This document shows, one piece after another, positions 30,340 to 37,997 of a stretch of DNA of 47,838 nucleotides (the first letter of the stretch is position 1; the number at the start of each line of letters is the position of its first letter). The notes beneath the pieces were generated by a model that searched no databases, was not told where the DNA came from, and saw only the letters and a list, made by a program, of their open reading frames with translations. Origin of the DNA: a virus; the IMG/VR virus record IMGVR_UViG_3300042922_000344, positions 1 through 47,838 of that record; one strand, given 5' to 3'. A program made the translations under genes and the position numbers.

Positions 30340-30854
30340 CAGTAATTCACCTCTTGACGATGATGATTTACAGCATTTTTCTTGAAATATTGCGCCTCGA
30401 TCTGTTCATCGGTGAAGCCTAATCGATTACCTAGTCTTAAAAGTCCGAACACCATGTTTGCATAATGAATGAGTGTTTTATAGCCGCTGCTTTCGCCATA
30501 TTCCGCAATATCTACAAATAGGCAATTGAATAAGCCGGTAATTCCGACATTAGCTTTTGCAAATCCCCGAATATCTTCAACATCATCATTAATGTCAATA
30601 TCATCATCTTCAAGACCAATGCTCAACGCAAAGTGTAGGCAATCAACAAACTCATCCAGAACTCTCACATCATCTCGTGTCGTGTGCTCTTTCCAGTATT
30701 TCCACTCACCCTGTACCTCTTGCGCAAGTTCGCCCAATTCCACATTCAGAGCAAGGATTTTATTTGGCAGCAGGTTCATGCCCTGCAAGCCTTTCTTTTC
30801 GATTATGTCAGCGTCCAATTTGGCTTGTGCTTCATAGAGTTTTGCTAGATTCAT
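30339..30854 (-). CDS. All-alpha dimeric dUTPase
   Basis: 171 aa. Metal-binding helices NVELGELAQEVQGEWKYW and VLDEFVDCLHFALSIGLE carry the E-x2-E and E-x2-D motifs of dUTPase_2/MazG-type enzymes. It hydrolyses dUTP to dUMP, keeping uracil out of phage DNA. ATG at 30854 follows GGAGGAAGCACTCA. Confidence 0.88.
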   Translation of the reverse strand: MNLAKLYEAQAKLDADIIEKKGLQGMNLLPNKILALNVELGELAQEVQGEWKYWKEHTTRDDVRVLDEFVDCLHFALSIGLEDDDIDINDDVEDIRGFAKANVGITGLFNCLFVDIAEYGESSGYKTLIHYANMVFGLLRLGNRLGFTDEQIEAQYFKKNAVNHHRQEVNY

Positions 30855-31215
30855 TGAGTGCTTCCTCCAATTCATCAATAGTTTCACTGACATATCTCGG
30901 AACTTCTTCGCAATCTCCTTGAATGTCGTCCTTAATGATTTCTATATATTCTTTGTACAGTTCATTCTCCGCTCTCAGCCGTTTATTCTCTTCATTCAGC
31001 CGATCATTTTCATCGTCGAGTGTAGAATTTTTATCATCCAGAATATCGTTTTCTGCGTCTAGGAGTTCCACTTCTTCAAGCAACTCATCAATATCGATGA
31101 TCACTTGATAATGGTCTTTTTGGTAAGCTTGAAAAAACATGATTGAATTAATTCCACCAGTGGCTAGTCCTTTGTATCCGTATCGTTCTTTGATTTCTTC
31201 CAACCGATCAGGCAT
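30832..31215 (-). CDS. Coiled-coil protein, unknown
   Basis: 127 aa. A long leucine-zipper-like coil occupies about residues 45-95 (ELLEEVELLDAENDILDDKN and onwards) with the heptad pattern of Asp/Glu/Asn. ATG at 31215 follows GGTGATCAGG. No enzyme motif. Overlaps both neighbours. Confidence 0.72.
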   Translation of the reverse strand: MPDRLEEIKERYGYKGLATGGINSIMFFQAYQKDHYQVIIDIDELLEEVELLDAENDILDDKNSTLDDENDRLNEENKRLRAENELYKEYIEIIKDDIQGDCEEVPRYVSETIDELEEALNESSKTL

Positions 31216-31573
31216 CCTGATCACCTAGCCAATCCTTAACGTCAGGATGCTCTTTGGCGATGATTTCGGTAGCCCTAATAATTCCTTTTTTCCACCCGTC
31301 ATACCAAAGCCGATCTTCCGGTTCACTCTCTTCGTCCTTCAGCATCTTTCTAAGTTCTTCTCTCGCAGACATCGGATTGACGATCTTCTTGCCGCTTTTC
31401 AAGGCGGCGATCCAATCAGATATATCATCAAGATCAGCCATTCTAAACTTACAATTTTCCATTGTTATGATACTTACCTTTATAAGCGATGATGGAACTG
31501 CGTCACCGTCGTTTAAAATGCCTAAAACAACTGGATCAATTCTCTTTTTCAACACATACACATCTTCATTCAT
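31208..31573 (-). CDS. Hypothetical early protein
   Basis: 121 aa from ATG 31573 after GGGAGCAAGAGCG. The C-terminal part (AREELRKMLKDEESEPEDRL and YDGWKKGIIRATEIIAKE) is a helical module repeated in several phage early proteins. Function unknown. Confidence 0.7.
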   Translation of the reverse strand: MNEDVYVLKKRIDPVVLGILNDGDAVPSSLIKVSIITMENCKFRMADLDDISDWIAALKSGKKIVNPMSAREELRKMLKDEESEPEDRLWYDGWKKGIIRATEIIAKEHPDVKDWLGDQDA

Positions 31574-31871
31574 CGCTCTTGCTCCCTTCAATCATCTGTA
31601 ATGCAGCTAAGCAGATTGCCATCGGCGCAGTGTCCGCTTTTTCATTAGCAAATCGTAAGTAGGCATAATATTTCCCATTGAGAGTGTTCTTTCTTAAATA
31701 CCGAAACCCGAAGTGTTCAGCGACTTCCCAAGCGTCCTTCATGTAACCATGCGGTTGCCAAGCTTGCCAGTTGCACCCTTTCTCGTAACGAACTAGAACA
31801 ATAGGGTTATCATTCATAACTTCGTATCCCATCGCCTCCGCCAGTTTGCGGTCAATTTCGATATTAGTCAT
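31566..31871 (-). CDS. Phage ABA-sandwich-type small protein
   Basis: 101 aa. The pattern of an N-terminal helix (IDRKLAEAMGYEV), a central AWEVAEHFGF and the C-terminal ADTAPMAICLAAL is shared by a widespread family of small phage proteins (BC1872-like, phage ABA sandwich domain). Biochemical role unknown. ATG at 31871 follows GGATATGGTG. Confidence 0.75.
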   Translation of the reverse strand: MTNIEIDRKLAEAMGYEVMNDNPIVLVRYEKGCNWQAWQPHGYMKDAWEVAEHFGFRYLRKNTLNGKYYAYLRFANEKADTAPMAICLAALQMIEGSKSDE

Positions 31872-32146
31872 CACCATATCCCCCTCTCTCGTGGCTCTAT
31901 TTTCCCTTTTGATCTCAAATCGAGTATTAGCACTGCTATATCTGTTTGCGTCCGTCTAAACGTCTGTGAGAGCCGCATAAGTGATGCGCCGGAGTTCCAC
32001 AGCTTGATAAATTCTGCAACTTCATCTTTGCTCCATTGAAAATCAAATCCTTCGCCTGCAATGTACGTCTCACCGCGTTTACGTGGCATCCACTGCTTAA
32101 TGAGACGGGATTCGGTGATATTGTTGAACGGTTCTGCCATGGCCAT
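31871..32146 (-). CDS. Helix-turn-helix-like early protein
   Basis: 91 aa. The C-terminal half (WSKDEVAEFIKLWNSGASLM, RLSQTFRRTQTDIAVLILDL) resembles a SANT/HTH DNA-binding module. Start ATG 32146 or 32140. Possibly a regulator of the early operon. Confidence 0.68.
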   Translation of the reverse strand: MAMAEPFNNITESRLIKQWMPRKRGETYIAGEGFDFQWSKDEVAEFIKLWNSGASLMRLSQTFRRTQTDIAVLILDLRSKGKIEPRERGIW

Positions 32147-32150
32147 GTGA

Positions 32151-32561
32151 TCAGCCTTCTTTCAGAAGATCGCTATTTTCATGGATATTGCCGATGACTT
32201 CCGCTGAAATTACTTTTTCATCTTTGCACCACATGACACACCAGCCGAACGGATCAAAACAAGCTAATTTTTCGTTATAGGTGACAGGAACGGATTTTAT
32301 AAATTGTTCAAATCCGCTTCTGTAACCACCTCTAACAACCACATTCACGATGTCCCCTTCGTAAATCTCTCGTCCGTTCTTGTCTTTCAATCCGGTAAAC
32401 TGCATCAGAACACGAGGTTCTTCGCCAAAGTTTTCTTCATGGGCGAATCTCCATCCGACCATGTCATCAAAGTCCTCACGCTCGCCATAACTCATGCCGT
32501 GACCTTTTCCGTACATTTCTTCACGATGTTTATCCCATTCGCGAAATTTTATCTCTCGCAC
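32151..32561 (-). CDS. YopX family protein
   Basis: 136 aa from GTG 32561 (VREIKFREWDK, the standard YopX beginning), with AGGGAGAG upstream. The diagnostic LMQFTGLKDKNGREIYEGDI lies in the middle, followed by a beta barrel. The family is common in Firmicute phages; function is unknown. Confidence 0.88.
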   Translation of the reverse strand: MREIKFREWDKHREEMYGKGHGMSYGEREDFDDMVGWRFAHEENFGEEPRVLMQFTGLKDKNGREIYEGDIVNVVVRGGYRSGFEQFIKSVPVTYNEKLACFDPFGWCVMWCKDEKVISAEVIGNIHENSDLLKEG

Positions 32562-32688
32562 GCTCCACACTCTCCCTAACCGTTTTTTCAAGATTCTGAT
32601 ACCAAACTTCATCGTCGCACTCCACCATGTCCCCTTGTGGGATGCATCGGAAACATCCGGGGATTGGTTCTCGCCATTTATGGAGCAT
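32530..32688 (-). CDS. Short Cys-containing protein overlapping yopX
   Basis: 52 aa from ATG 32688 after GGTGAACGGA. Contains CFRCIPQGDMVECDD and a charged helix. It overlaps the YopX start by 32 bp in another frame. Moderate support from the ribosome site and reading-frame continuity. Confidence 0.52.
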   Translation of the reverse strand: MLHKWREPIPGCFRCIPQGDMVECDDEVWYQNLEKTVRESVERARDKISRMG

Positions 32689-32693
32689 TCCGT

Positions 32694-32891
32694 TCACCCT
32701 TCCCCAAACGCGTCTTTAAATGTTCGAATCATGATTTTTAGTCGTTTTGCCCGATCATCATCCGACATCTTTTGCTCATGTTTTGGATTACAAATCATCC
32801 GTATCTCTGCATGTTGGCATTCATCGCAAGCAGGCTCTCCGTATCGTGTTCCTGTGGCTTCTTGTTCCTCGCAAAAGTAGCATTTAGGCAT
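32694..32891 (-). CDS. Small zinc-finger protein
   Basis: 65 aa from ATG 32891 after AAAGGGTG. Two CxxC pairs (CYFC and CDEC, residues about 4-24) should bind one zinc ion; the rest is a basic helix. Probably nucleic-acid or protein binding. Confidence 0.7.
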   Translation of the reverse strand: MPKCYFCEEQEATGTRYGEPACDECQHAEIRMICNPKHEQKMSDDDRAKRLKIMIRTFKDAFGEG

Positions 32892-32896
32892 CTTTT

Positions 32897-33109
32897 TCAC
32901 CCTTTCATCAGCATCATGTTTCCAATGCCGCCTACTCTCATTTGTTCATCCACTTGAAACCAGCGCTTGCCACCTCGTTGAACAACAATTCCTTCATAGG
33001 CAATGCCACGTGGAGAAAAGATTGTTGCTTTATCTCCGACTTTCACACGCTGCCCTATATAGTCATGTGTTGGTATGCGAAATGATGGATCATTTTTGTA
33101 TGTGCTCAT
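32897..33109 (-). CDS. Small beta-barrel-like hypothetical protein
   Basis: 70 aa; ATG overlaps the helicase-loader stop (ATGA). The stretch QRVKVGDKATIFSPRGIAYE followed by GIVVQRGGKRWFQVD looks like a small SH3-type barrel. Unknown. Confidence 0.68.
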   Translation of the reverse strand: MSTYKNDPSFRIPTHDYIGQRVKVGDKATIFSPRGIAYEGIVVQRGGKRWFQVDEQMRVGGIGNMMLMKG

Positions 33110-34029
33110 TCGTGCATCCCTCTCTGGCTTGGTCCTTCAAATACGAAACAACGCTCATAAGCCATGCCCTTCAATAGTCGATCTGCCGCAGCGTAGCCAA
33201 TCCGTTCAGCCAAAGATGCTTTATCCTCATTACTCGAGAAGATGATTGGCTTACGTGACCGATACCGCGAATCAATGATCTGATAGTAAAGATTCTCTTT
33301 GGATTCTGACGGCTTCGCTTTGCCGATGTCATCCCATACAAGAACTTCTGTCCTCTGAACGCCGTTTAGCAGCTGTCTGAGCCGTTCTCCTTGGTCATTC
33401 ATCATCTTGGCTTGTGTAAGTTCATCCATGAGCACAGCGTCCGCTACGACCAGTACACTGTATCCTCGCTTGAGCAATCGCTTAGCTGACGCAACTTGAA
33501 GATGCGTTTTACCGATGCCGAAATTGTTATGCTCTGCCTTCGCCTGTGCTTTCTCAGCCATCGTTTGCAGATTACGTATGTTCTGCTCGCCAAATGATGC
33601 GATAAAACCGAAACTGTTATTCTTGCTATCTTTAATTGAATCAAAGTCTCTGAGATAGTCGGTAATCTTTTGATACATGTCACGCTGCCATTGAAATTCC
33701 TGACGAAAGTTCGTGAACTGTGCTTCTTTAAATTCATCCGGAATCATAGAGTCTTTAAAAAGGTTGTCCATACGCGCTTTCTTCACGCATTCGCATTCTC
33801 CATAGATTGGTGTGTACCACCATTCACCGTTTTTGTGCTTCTTGTTCTTCTCGATTTCAGCGCCTTGTTTAACAATCACCACACCGGTGTCTTTGCAGAT
33901 TGGGCAATCATAATCAGTTCCAGACGGCTTTTGCGGCTGCGACTTCTTTGAGTGATTCTTCATAACTTTTTGCTGCAGGTCGGCCATGATAGCTTCGAAT
34001 GTTTGAAACGTTGGCTCTCTTTTTGCCAA
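33106..34029 (-). CDS. DnaC/DnaI-like helicase loader ATPase
   Basis: 307 aa from TTG 34029 (ATG 33987 is the alternative). An N-terminal zinc-binding segment (CPICKDTG ... GECECV) is followed by an AAA+ domain with Walker A NNFGIGKTHLQ, Walker B VLVWDDIGK and sensor IIFSSNED. It loads the replicative helicase onto the phage origin with the DnaD-like initiator, whose gene it overlaps by more than 100 bp. About 20 Lys/Ala/Gln-rich residues are inserted just before the P-loop, which is unusual. Confidence 0.88.
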   Translation of the reverse strand: MAKREPTFQTFEAIMADLQQKVMKNHSKKSQPQKPSGTDYDCPICKDTGVVIVKQGAEIEKNKKHKNGEWWYTPIYGECECVKKARMDNLFKDSMIPDEFKEAQFTNFRQEFQWQRDMYQKITDYLRDFDSIKDSKNNSFGFIASFGEQNIRNLQTMAEKAQAKAEHNNFGIGKTHLQVASAKRLLKRGYSVLVVADAVLMDELTQAKMMNDQGERLRQLLNGVQRTEVLVWDDIGKAKPSESKENLYYQIIDSRYRSRKPIIFSSNEDKASLAERIGYAAADRLLKGMAYERCFVFEGPSQRGMHE

Positions 34030-34705
34030 GCTGATCAGTCCTTTCCGTTTCATAGGCCTGCGCTTGTTCTAGTGTTCTAACCTTTTTGTTAAACCAGTCT
34101 TTTAAAATGCTCTTCACATAGCCAAATGACCGTTTATTTCGTTCTAATGAAATTTCCATAGCATATATAAGAGCATCAGGTTCAACGTCATTAGACCAAC
34201 TTGCGATTTGTTCACCAACAAACGATGAAATCAATCCGAAGTTATTTTCATAAAATTTAATGACTTTTGAGATACCGTCGTCGGTATTTTTGTTATTCAT
34301 TTCTTGTTCTTCTAAGTTCTTATTATTAGGGTCCATTTTTTGGACTACCCGTGGTCTACTTTTTGGACTGGGGTGGTCCATTTTTTGGACTACACCTATA
34401 TCAAATAAATGATAAATATTGCTCTGATGATTTCCCTTTTCAGATATGCGATATTCTTTAACAACGAGTTTCATATTGATAAGGCGATTCATCGAATCAA
34501 TAATTGTTTGTTTTGAATTGCAACAGCAGTATTTTTGTAATGTTGGTAGTGACGGAAATACGCTGCTTTTACCAAAACTAAATTTGATCATGGACATGTA
34601 GAGCAACTTATCAACCGGGCGCTGAAATACCTCTGATTCGAAGATACGATTGTCAATCTGTGTGTATGGAATATCGAACGTTCTATGCAGTTCGTTTGCC
34701 ATCAT
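33914..34705 (-). CDS. Replication initiator with HTH and DnaD-like domain
   Basis: 263 aa from ATG 34705, which overlaps the upstream stop. The N-terminal winged-helix (SVFPSLPTLQKYCCCNSKQT, MNRLINMKLVVKEYRISEKG) is followed by a linker containing two VVQKMD repeats, encoded by the origin iterons. The C-terminal DnaD/DnaB2-like helices are FYENNFGLISSFVGEQIASW and DALIYAMEISLERNKRSFGY. It binds the origin and recruits the helicase loader encoded next. Confidence 0.87.
   Translation of the reverse strand: MMANELHRTFDIPYTQIDNRIFESEVFQRPVDKLLYMSMIKFSFGKSSVFPSLPTLQKYCCCNSKQTIIDSMNRLINMKLVVKEYRISEKGNHQSNIYHLFDIGVVQKMDHPSPKSRPRVVQKMDPNNKNLEEQEMNNKNTDDGISKVIKFYENNFGLISSFVGEQIASWSNDVEPDALIYAMEISLERNKRSFGYVKSILKDWFNKKVRTLEQAQAYETERTDQLGKKRANVSNIRSYHGRPAAKSYEESLKEVAAAKAVWN
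34330..34393. repeat. Origin iterons inside the initiator gene
   Basis: Three repeats: GGTCCATTTTTTGGACTAC at 34330-34348 and 34375-34393 (identical) and a diverged GGTCTACTTTTTGGACTG at 34353-34370. Spacing is 23 and 22 bp. Each perfect copy contains the palindrome GTCCA-N5-TGGAC. Position in the linker of the initiator gene is where many Gram-positive phages keep their origin. Confidence 0.75.
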
Positions 34706-35256
34706 GAATCGCCAACTTTCGGTGAAATAGACGATTCGATCATTTGGAATACATCTTCTGCACATTTTCTCGGATCGTTATAAATTTCACTACCGGTAAA
34801 GTGCATTGTCTTATAGCCTTCCATTTGAATGTTTCTATCGCGCTCTTTATCATGTTTTGCTTGTTCTTTTGTCTTTTCATGAAAGTCATGACCATCACAT
34901 TCAACGATGACCCTAACAGATTCTTTATTATTGGTTTCGAATATTTCTGCGATAAATATGTCTGCTCTGTATTTGTGCCCATTAGCAAGTATTTCTTTTT
35001 GTGTTTGTGGAAAAAAGTCTCTGGCATATTGATAATTAAGAAGATCAAGTTGCTCTTTAATTGATCTGAATAAAACGAACTCAATTGGTGAATCACAGTG
35101 TTCATATTGGGCAATTAGTTGTGCCATTTCTGCGTAAATTTCCGGATAAATAGTCTTTTTCACTATTTCAGGGTATTTAGCAATTCGCATAGACAACTCC
35201 TTTATCGAATCGCCCATTTGCTCAGCATTTTCACAATCATCCATTTCTCTGATCAT
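34702..35256 (-). CDS. PD-(D/E)XK nuclease-like protein (Vsr/DUF559-like)
   Basis: 184 aa from ATG 35256 after GAGAGGGCATGATGCA. The C-terminal half has the core of a Vsr/DUF559-type endonuclease: SPIEFVLFRSI, HKYRADIFIAEI (Asp), RVIVECDGHDFHEKTKEQAK (E-x-D/H region) and MHFTGSEIYNDPRKCAEDV. It is likely to nick or cut DNA. Co-translated with the initiator gene (ATGA overlap), which suggests a replication or recombination role. Confidence 0.75.
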   Translation of the reverse strand: MIREMDDCENAEQMGDSIKELSMRIAKYPEIVKKTIYPEIYAEMAQLIAQYEHCDSPIEFVLFRSIKEQLDLLNYQYARDFFPQTQKEILANGHKYRADIFIAEIFETNNKESVRVIVECDGHDFHEKTKEQAKHDKERDRNIQMEGYKTMHFTGSEIYNDPRKCAEDVFQMIESSISPKVGDS

Positions 35257-35260
35257 TGCA

Positions 35261-35587
35261 TCATGCCCTCTCGTCCCAACCATCCCGGTAATAACCGGGG
35301 CCGTATCTCATTTCAAATTTCCGTTGCCAGTAATTAATCAGCTTTTGATGTTCCTGCACGTTTTGATGGCATTTCCAACACAGCAACACTCCATTTGTCA
35401 GAACGCCCCTGCCGCCTTGTCCACGGCCTTTAACATGATGGATTTGCAATCCCACATGACTGCCGCACATTTGGCATTCATCGTTGTCTCTTTCTCTGAT
35501 TTGATTCCGTACACGGTTGTTAAATTCTGAACGCTGTCCCCATGTGGGTAATCTGCGTTTAAATTTAGGCTTTGGAACTGCTGGCAC
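35261..35587 (-). CDS. HNH endonuclease
   Basis: 108 aa from GTG 35587 with GGAGC 8-9 bases upstream. The HNH core is CQMCGSHVGLQIHHVKGRGQ, then LTNGVLLCWKCHQNVQEH, with two CxxC zinc pairs. Early-region HNH proteins of this length may be involved in replication or in homing; packaging HNH genes normally lie beside terminase, which this does not. Confidence 0.85.
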   Translation of the reverse strand: MPAVPKPKFKRRLPTWGQRSEFNNRVRNQIRERDNDECQMCGSHVGLQIHHVKGRGQGGRGVLTNGVLLCWKCHQNVQEHQKLINYWQRKFEMRYGPGYYRDGWDERA

Positions 35588-35771
35588 GATGATCACGCTC
35601 CATTTTCATTAATGCCGGAAAGCAATTATTTTCAATCGACCGTTCAATTTCCAATGCTTCATGAAATGTATAGCCTTCATCGTCAACAAGACCTGCTAAA
35701 CCAGCGACAATCAGCTTCATTCCCACGCTTTTGTTTAATCTTTCTTGAAACTCGCTTATCGGTATCCCCAT
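35565..35771 (-). CDS. Small hypothetical protein
   Basis: 68 aa from ATG 35771 after GAGGAG. Helical, hydrophobic centre (MKLIVAGLAGLVDDEGYTFH). Overlaps the HNH gene by 23 bp. Unknown. Confidence 0.65.
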   Translation of the reverse strand: MGIPISEFQERLNKSVGMKLIVAGLAGLVDDEGYTFHEALEIERSIENNCFPALMKMERDHRASSSKA

Positions 35772-35776
35772 CGTTT

Positions 35777-36151
35777 TCACTCCTCTATCTGCTTTTCATC
35801 AAGCAATCCAACGTGATAAGCGGTTTCTGCAACTTTATGATTAACAAGCTGACCATTTACGGTGTTTGCATAAGGAGAAATTTTTCTACTCACCGGTTCG
35901 TACCAACCCGTTTTCATTTCTCTATCTGTAAAGTCATCCGAGTTCAAAATAATAGTTTTGCACGAATTTGAATCATATTTGATCTTCATTTCCGGTCCTA
36001 TTTCAGTAGAACCACAATTTTCACAGTGATAAGGGCCACATTGCACACTGCCTACACCAACGTCTACCCAATCACATTCACATTCTGCTCCACAGTAAGG
36101 GCATTTCATTGTTGGCTCGTCATATGCCGTCGAATATCCCAATTCATTCAC
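35777..36151 (-). CDS. Lar-like restriction alleviation / zinc-ribbon protein
   Basis: 124 aa. The N-terminal zinc ribbon (MKCPYCGAECECDWVD, then CGPYHCENCGSTEIGPE) resembles Lar-type restriction alleviation proteins and related phage zinc ribbons. The C-terminal half is unlike Lar (WYEPVSRKISPYANTVNGQL). ATG 36151 after AAGGAGTGA; ATG 36109 is possible. The anti-restriction role is a family-level suggestion. Confidence 0.62.
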   Translation of the reverse strand: MNELGYSTAYDEPTMKCPYCGAECECDWVDVGVGSVQCGPYHCENCGSTEIGPEMKIKYDSNSCKTIILNSDDFTDREMKTGWYEPVSRKISPYANTVNGQLVNHKVAETAYHVGLLDEKQIEE

Positions 36152-36300
36152 TCCTTCTCACACACAATCCAATATGGCTTGTGTATTCTAATTGGCTTCA
36201 TTCCTGGTTCCATCTTCTGCAGATAGTTGGTCACAACTTGTTTAAATTGATCCTGTGGCAATGACCAGAAGCTATATGGAATACTGCGTTGATATTCCAT
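36148..36300 (-). CDS. Short hypothetical protein
   Basis: 50 aa; the ATG overlaps the upstream stop (TAATG) and its own stop overlaps the next start, so it fits the operon exactly. Basic and aromatic (IPYSFWSLPQDQFKQVVTNY). Unknown. Confidence 0.66.
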   Translation of the reverse strand: MEYQRSIPYSFWSLPQDQFKQVVTNYLQKMEPGMKPIRIHKPYWIVCEKE

Positions 36301-37238
36301 TAGAACGGAAGATCATCGTCACTAATGTCAATTGGCTTACCTTCATTAGCAAATGGATCTTTGTTTTCTGCAGACGGCTTTTTTACCTCTGGTTTCGGAT
36401 CTTCCTTCTGTGGCTCAGTTTGTGTACGATTGCTTTCTGCTGTTTTCTTAGAAGCGTCGAAAATGGTGTTGATCGCCTTTTTTATAATCGGATCGGTTCG
36501 ATCTGCATCTTTTAGCCATTCAAGATAGCTTCTGTCCGAACGGAATAGGTCTTTCAGACTTTGTCCTTTGTGCTTACCAAATTTCAGCTGAATGTTTCCG
36601 GCATCTTCAAGTGTCATATTTTCTGTGTGCTCGGCTTGCGCAAACTGTTTCATGTCCTCAATATCTTGAGTAAATATTTCTGATAGACTAGCCACGGTCA
36701 ATGTTGCATCAATCTGTGAACGTTTTTTTGCCATTTTTAGAATCGTATTGGCAAGACTGAACGTATCGTCATTTTCGATACGATATTTTTTTTGACCATA
36801 ACCATTAGTGCGTGATTTCAGAGTTGAAATATCAATACCTGACGGAACATCTTCTTCTTTTACCAAGCGCCAACGGTACTTGTCTTCTTTAGAATTGCAA
36901 CTGCCTAAGCCTTCTGTTATCTTTTGACCACTTTTTAACAATGTGCATTTGAACGTGAAAGCAAAAACGCCTTTTTCGTAGTCCTCAATCTTTTCTACAA
37001 GGTTATATTCGCTTGTAATCCCAAACAGCATGAGAACCTTCTCCGCACCGGGTTTAAGCAGCGTAGGTTTTCCTGTTCCCGGAATAACGTCATAGTCGTG
37101 ACCGGACTTCAATGTGCTTTGAATAACCGTTTGAAGTCGTGCGATCTTGCTCAATGTTCCTTGGACGGAACCTACATCAATTTCATCAATGAGTGACAAT
37201 GGATTAGTTTGCGGCTGTAGTTCTGTTTCTGGCATCAT
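36300..37238 (-). CDS. SSB-tailed recombination/ssDNA-associated protein
   Basis: 312 aa from ATG 37238. Residues about 45-200 match a phage family with the motif HDYDVIPGTGKPTLLKPGAE and SCNSKEDKYRWR, usually found in recombination/replication clusters. Residues about 220-270 (FGKHKGQSLKDL ... YLEWLKDADR) resemble the ExoX C-terminal/DUF3820 DNA-associated module. The protein ends with a disordered linker and DISDDDLPF, nearly identical to the SSB C-terminal tip that recruits repair enzymes. It is therefore likely to work on single-stranded DNA beside Gp157. Confidence 0.7.
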   Translation of the reverse strand: MMPETELQPQTNPLSLIDEIDVGSVQGTLSKIARLQTVIQSTLKSGHDYDVIPGTGKPTLLKPGAEKVLMLFGITSEYNLVEKIEDYEKGVFAFTFKCTLLKSGQKITEGLGSCNSKEDKYRWRLVKEEDVPSGIDISTLKSRTNGYGQKKYRIENDDTFSLANTILKMAKKRSQIDATLTVASLSEIFTQDIEDMKQFAQAEHTENMTLEDAGNIQLKFGKHKGQSLKDLFRSDRSYLEWLKDADRTDPIIKKAINTIFDASKKTAESNRTQTEPQKEDPKPEVKKPSAENKDPFANEGKPIDISDDDLPF

Positions 37239-37255
37239 ATTGATCAATCTTCCTT

Positions 37256-37741
37256 TCATCTGATTTGTAATGACTTGCTCTGTTCAAGATGTGCGCCCCT
37301 AACGGTCTTTCCGTCAGGTGTTTTTAATAATGCTGTCAATCCGCTTTTGTCGATTGTTTCCACTGTTTTAATGAATTCTACTGGGATCATATTTTCATCA
37401 GTTATAACAACGTGTGGCGCGTTAAATCGCGTGCTAACCGTGAAGCGTTGTCCCTTAACCTTTGGCATCTTTGCTTTCTCAAGCGAATCAAGTAAATGTT
37501 GTTTCAATCGCTTCACATTGTTTTCATAGGTCTGTTTCCGTTTGGATAGACGGTCAATCTCTGCTTTCAAACCAGCCGTGTCTTTCTCTATTTCCTTTAT
37601 AACAGCCGCAGTTGCTTCTGCTTTGACTTCAATCGCATCATGAATACTTTCCAACGTGTCGGATAATAGAGTGCTGTCAACGTCCTCTGCAACGTCTAGG
37701 AGCTGTCTATATTTGTCGGTCAATTCGTACATCGTAGGCAA
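37256..37741 (-). CDS. Siphovirus Gp157-like (Gam-like) protein
   Basis: 161 aa with TTG start after AAAGGGG. A long coiled coil (about residues 45-95) followed by KAKMPKVKGQRFTVSTRFNA and IPVEFIKTVETIDKSGLTAL is the Gp157 pattern. Related proteins sit beside phage recombination genes and one was linked to phage resistance in Streptococcus thermophilus. Probably a DNA-end or ssDNA accessory factor. Confidence 0.85.
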   Translation of the reverse strand: MPTMYELTDKYRQLLDVAEDVDSTLLSDTLESIHDAIEVKAEATAAVIKEIEKDTAGLKAEIDRLSKRKQTYENNVKRLKQHLLDSLEKAKMPKVKGQRFTVSTRFNAPHVVITDENMIPVEFIKTVETIDKSGLTALLKTPDGKTVRGAHLEQSKSLQIR

Positions 37742-37763
37742 TTTGATTTACCCCTTTCGCCCA

Positions 37764-37830
37764 TGTTATAATGGGCATATAAATTATTCTTGTTGATTGA
37801 AGATCGCCGTCCTCACACGGCGGTCTTTTT
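37764..37830 (+). ncRNA. Short plus-strand promoter/terminator cassette A
   Basis: Extended -10 TGTTATAAT (37764-37772) lies in the perfect inverted repeat GCCCAT-GTTATA-ATGGGC. About 30 bases on there is a stem GATCGCCGT/ACGGCGGTC (37802-37825) and a T5 tail. It would give an RNA of about 50 nt on the strand opposite to the early operon, ending inside the 3' end of gene 37813-37983. Confidence 0.52.
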
Positions 37831-37983
37831 ACTTTCTTGAAACGCTTTAATGAACGCTTGATAGCTGCTTGAATCCCGAAATTTGAACACCGGTCGTCCT
37901 CCACGATCAAATCCAATACTTCCACCGTGTTCCACTAACAATTGCTGTGCTTGCAAGTCTTGCATGAATGGATAGTTACGCAT
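37813..37983 (-). CDS. Small hypothetical protein
   Basis: 56 aa from ATG 37983 after AAAGGAGTTGGAAAC. Sequence MRNYPFMQDLQAQQLLVEHG then FDRGGRPVFKFRD. Unknown. Its 3' end carries the cassette A terminator on the opposite strand. Confidence 0.68.
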   Translation of the reverse strand: MRNYPFMQDLQAQQLLVEHGGSIGFDRGGRPVFKFRDSSSYQAFIKAFQESKKTAV

Positions 37984-37997
37984 GTTTCCAACTCCTT

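Noticed and set aside
34674-34684. GAACGTTC as a further LexA box
   Set aside because: The half sites have no 4-bp spacer, so they do not match the SOS box, and the site lies inside a coding region.
37707-37925. 72-codon minus-strand ORF overlapping Gp157 and the small gene 37813
   Set aside because: It overlaps two better genes in another frame, and its start has no ribosome site.
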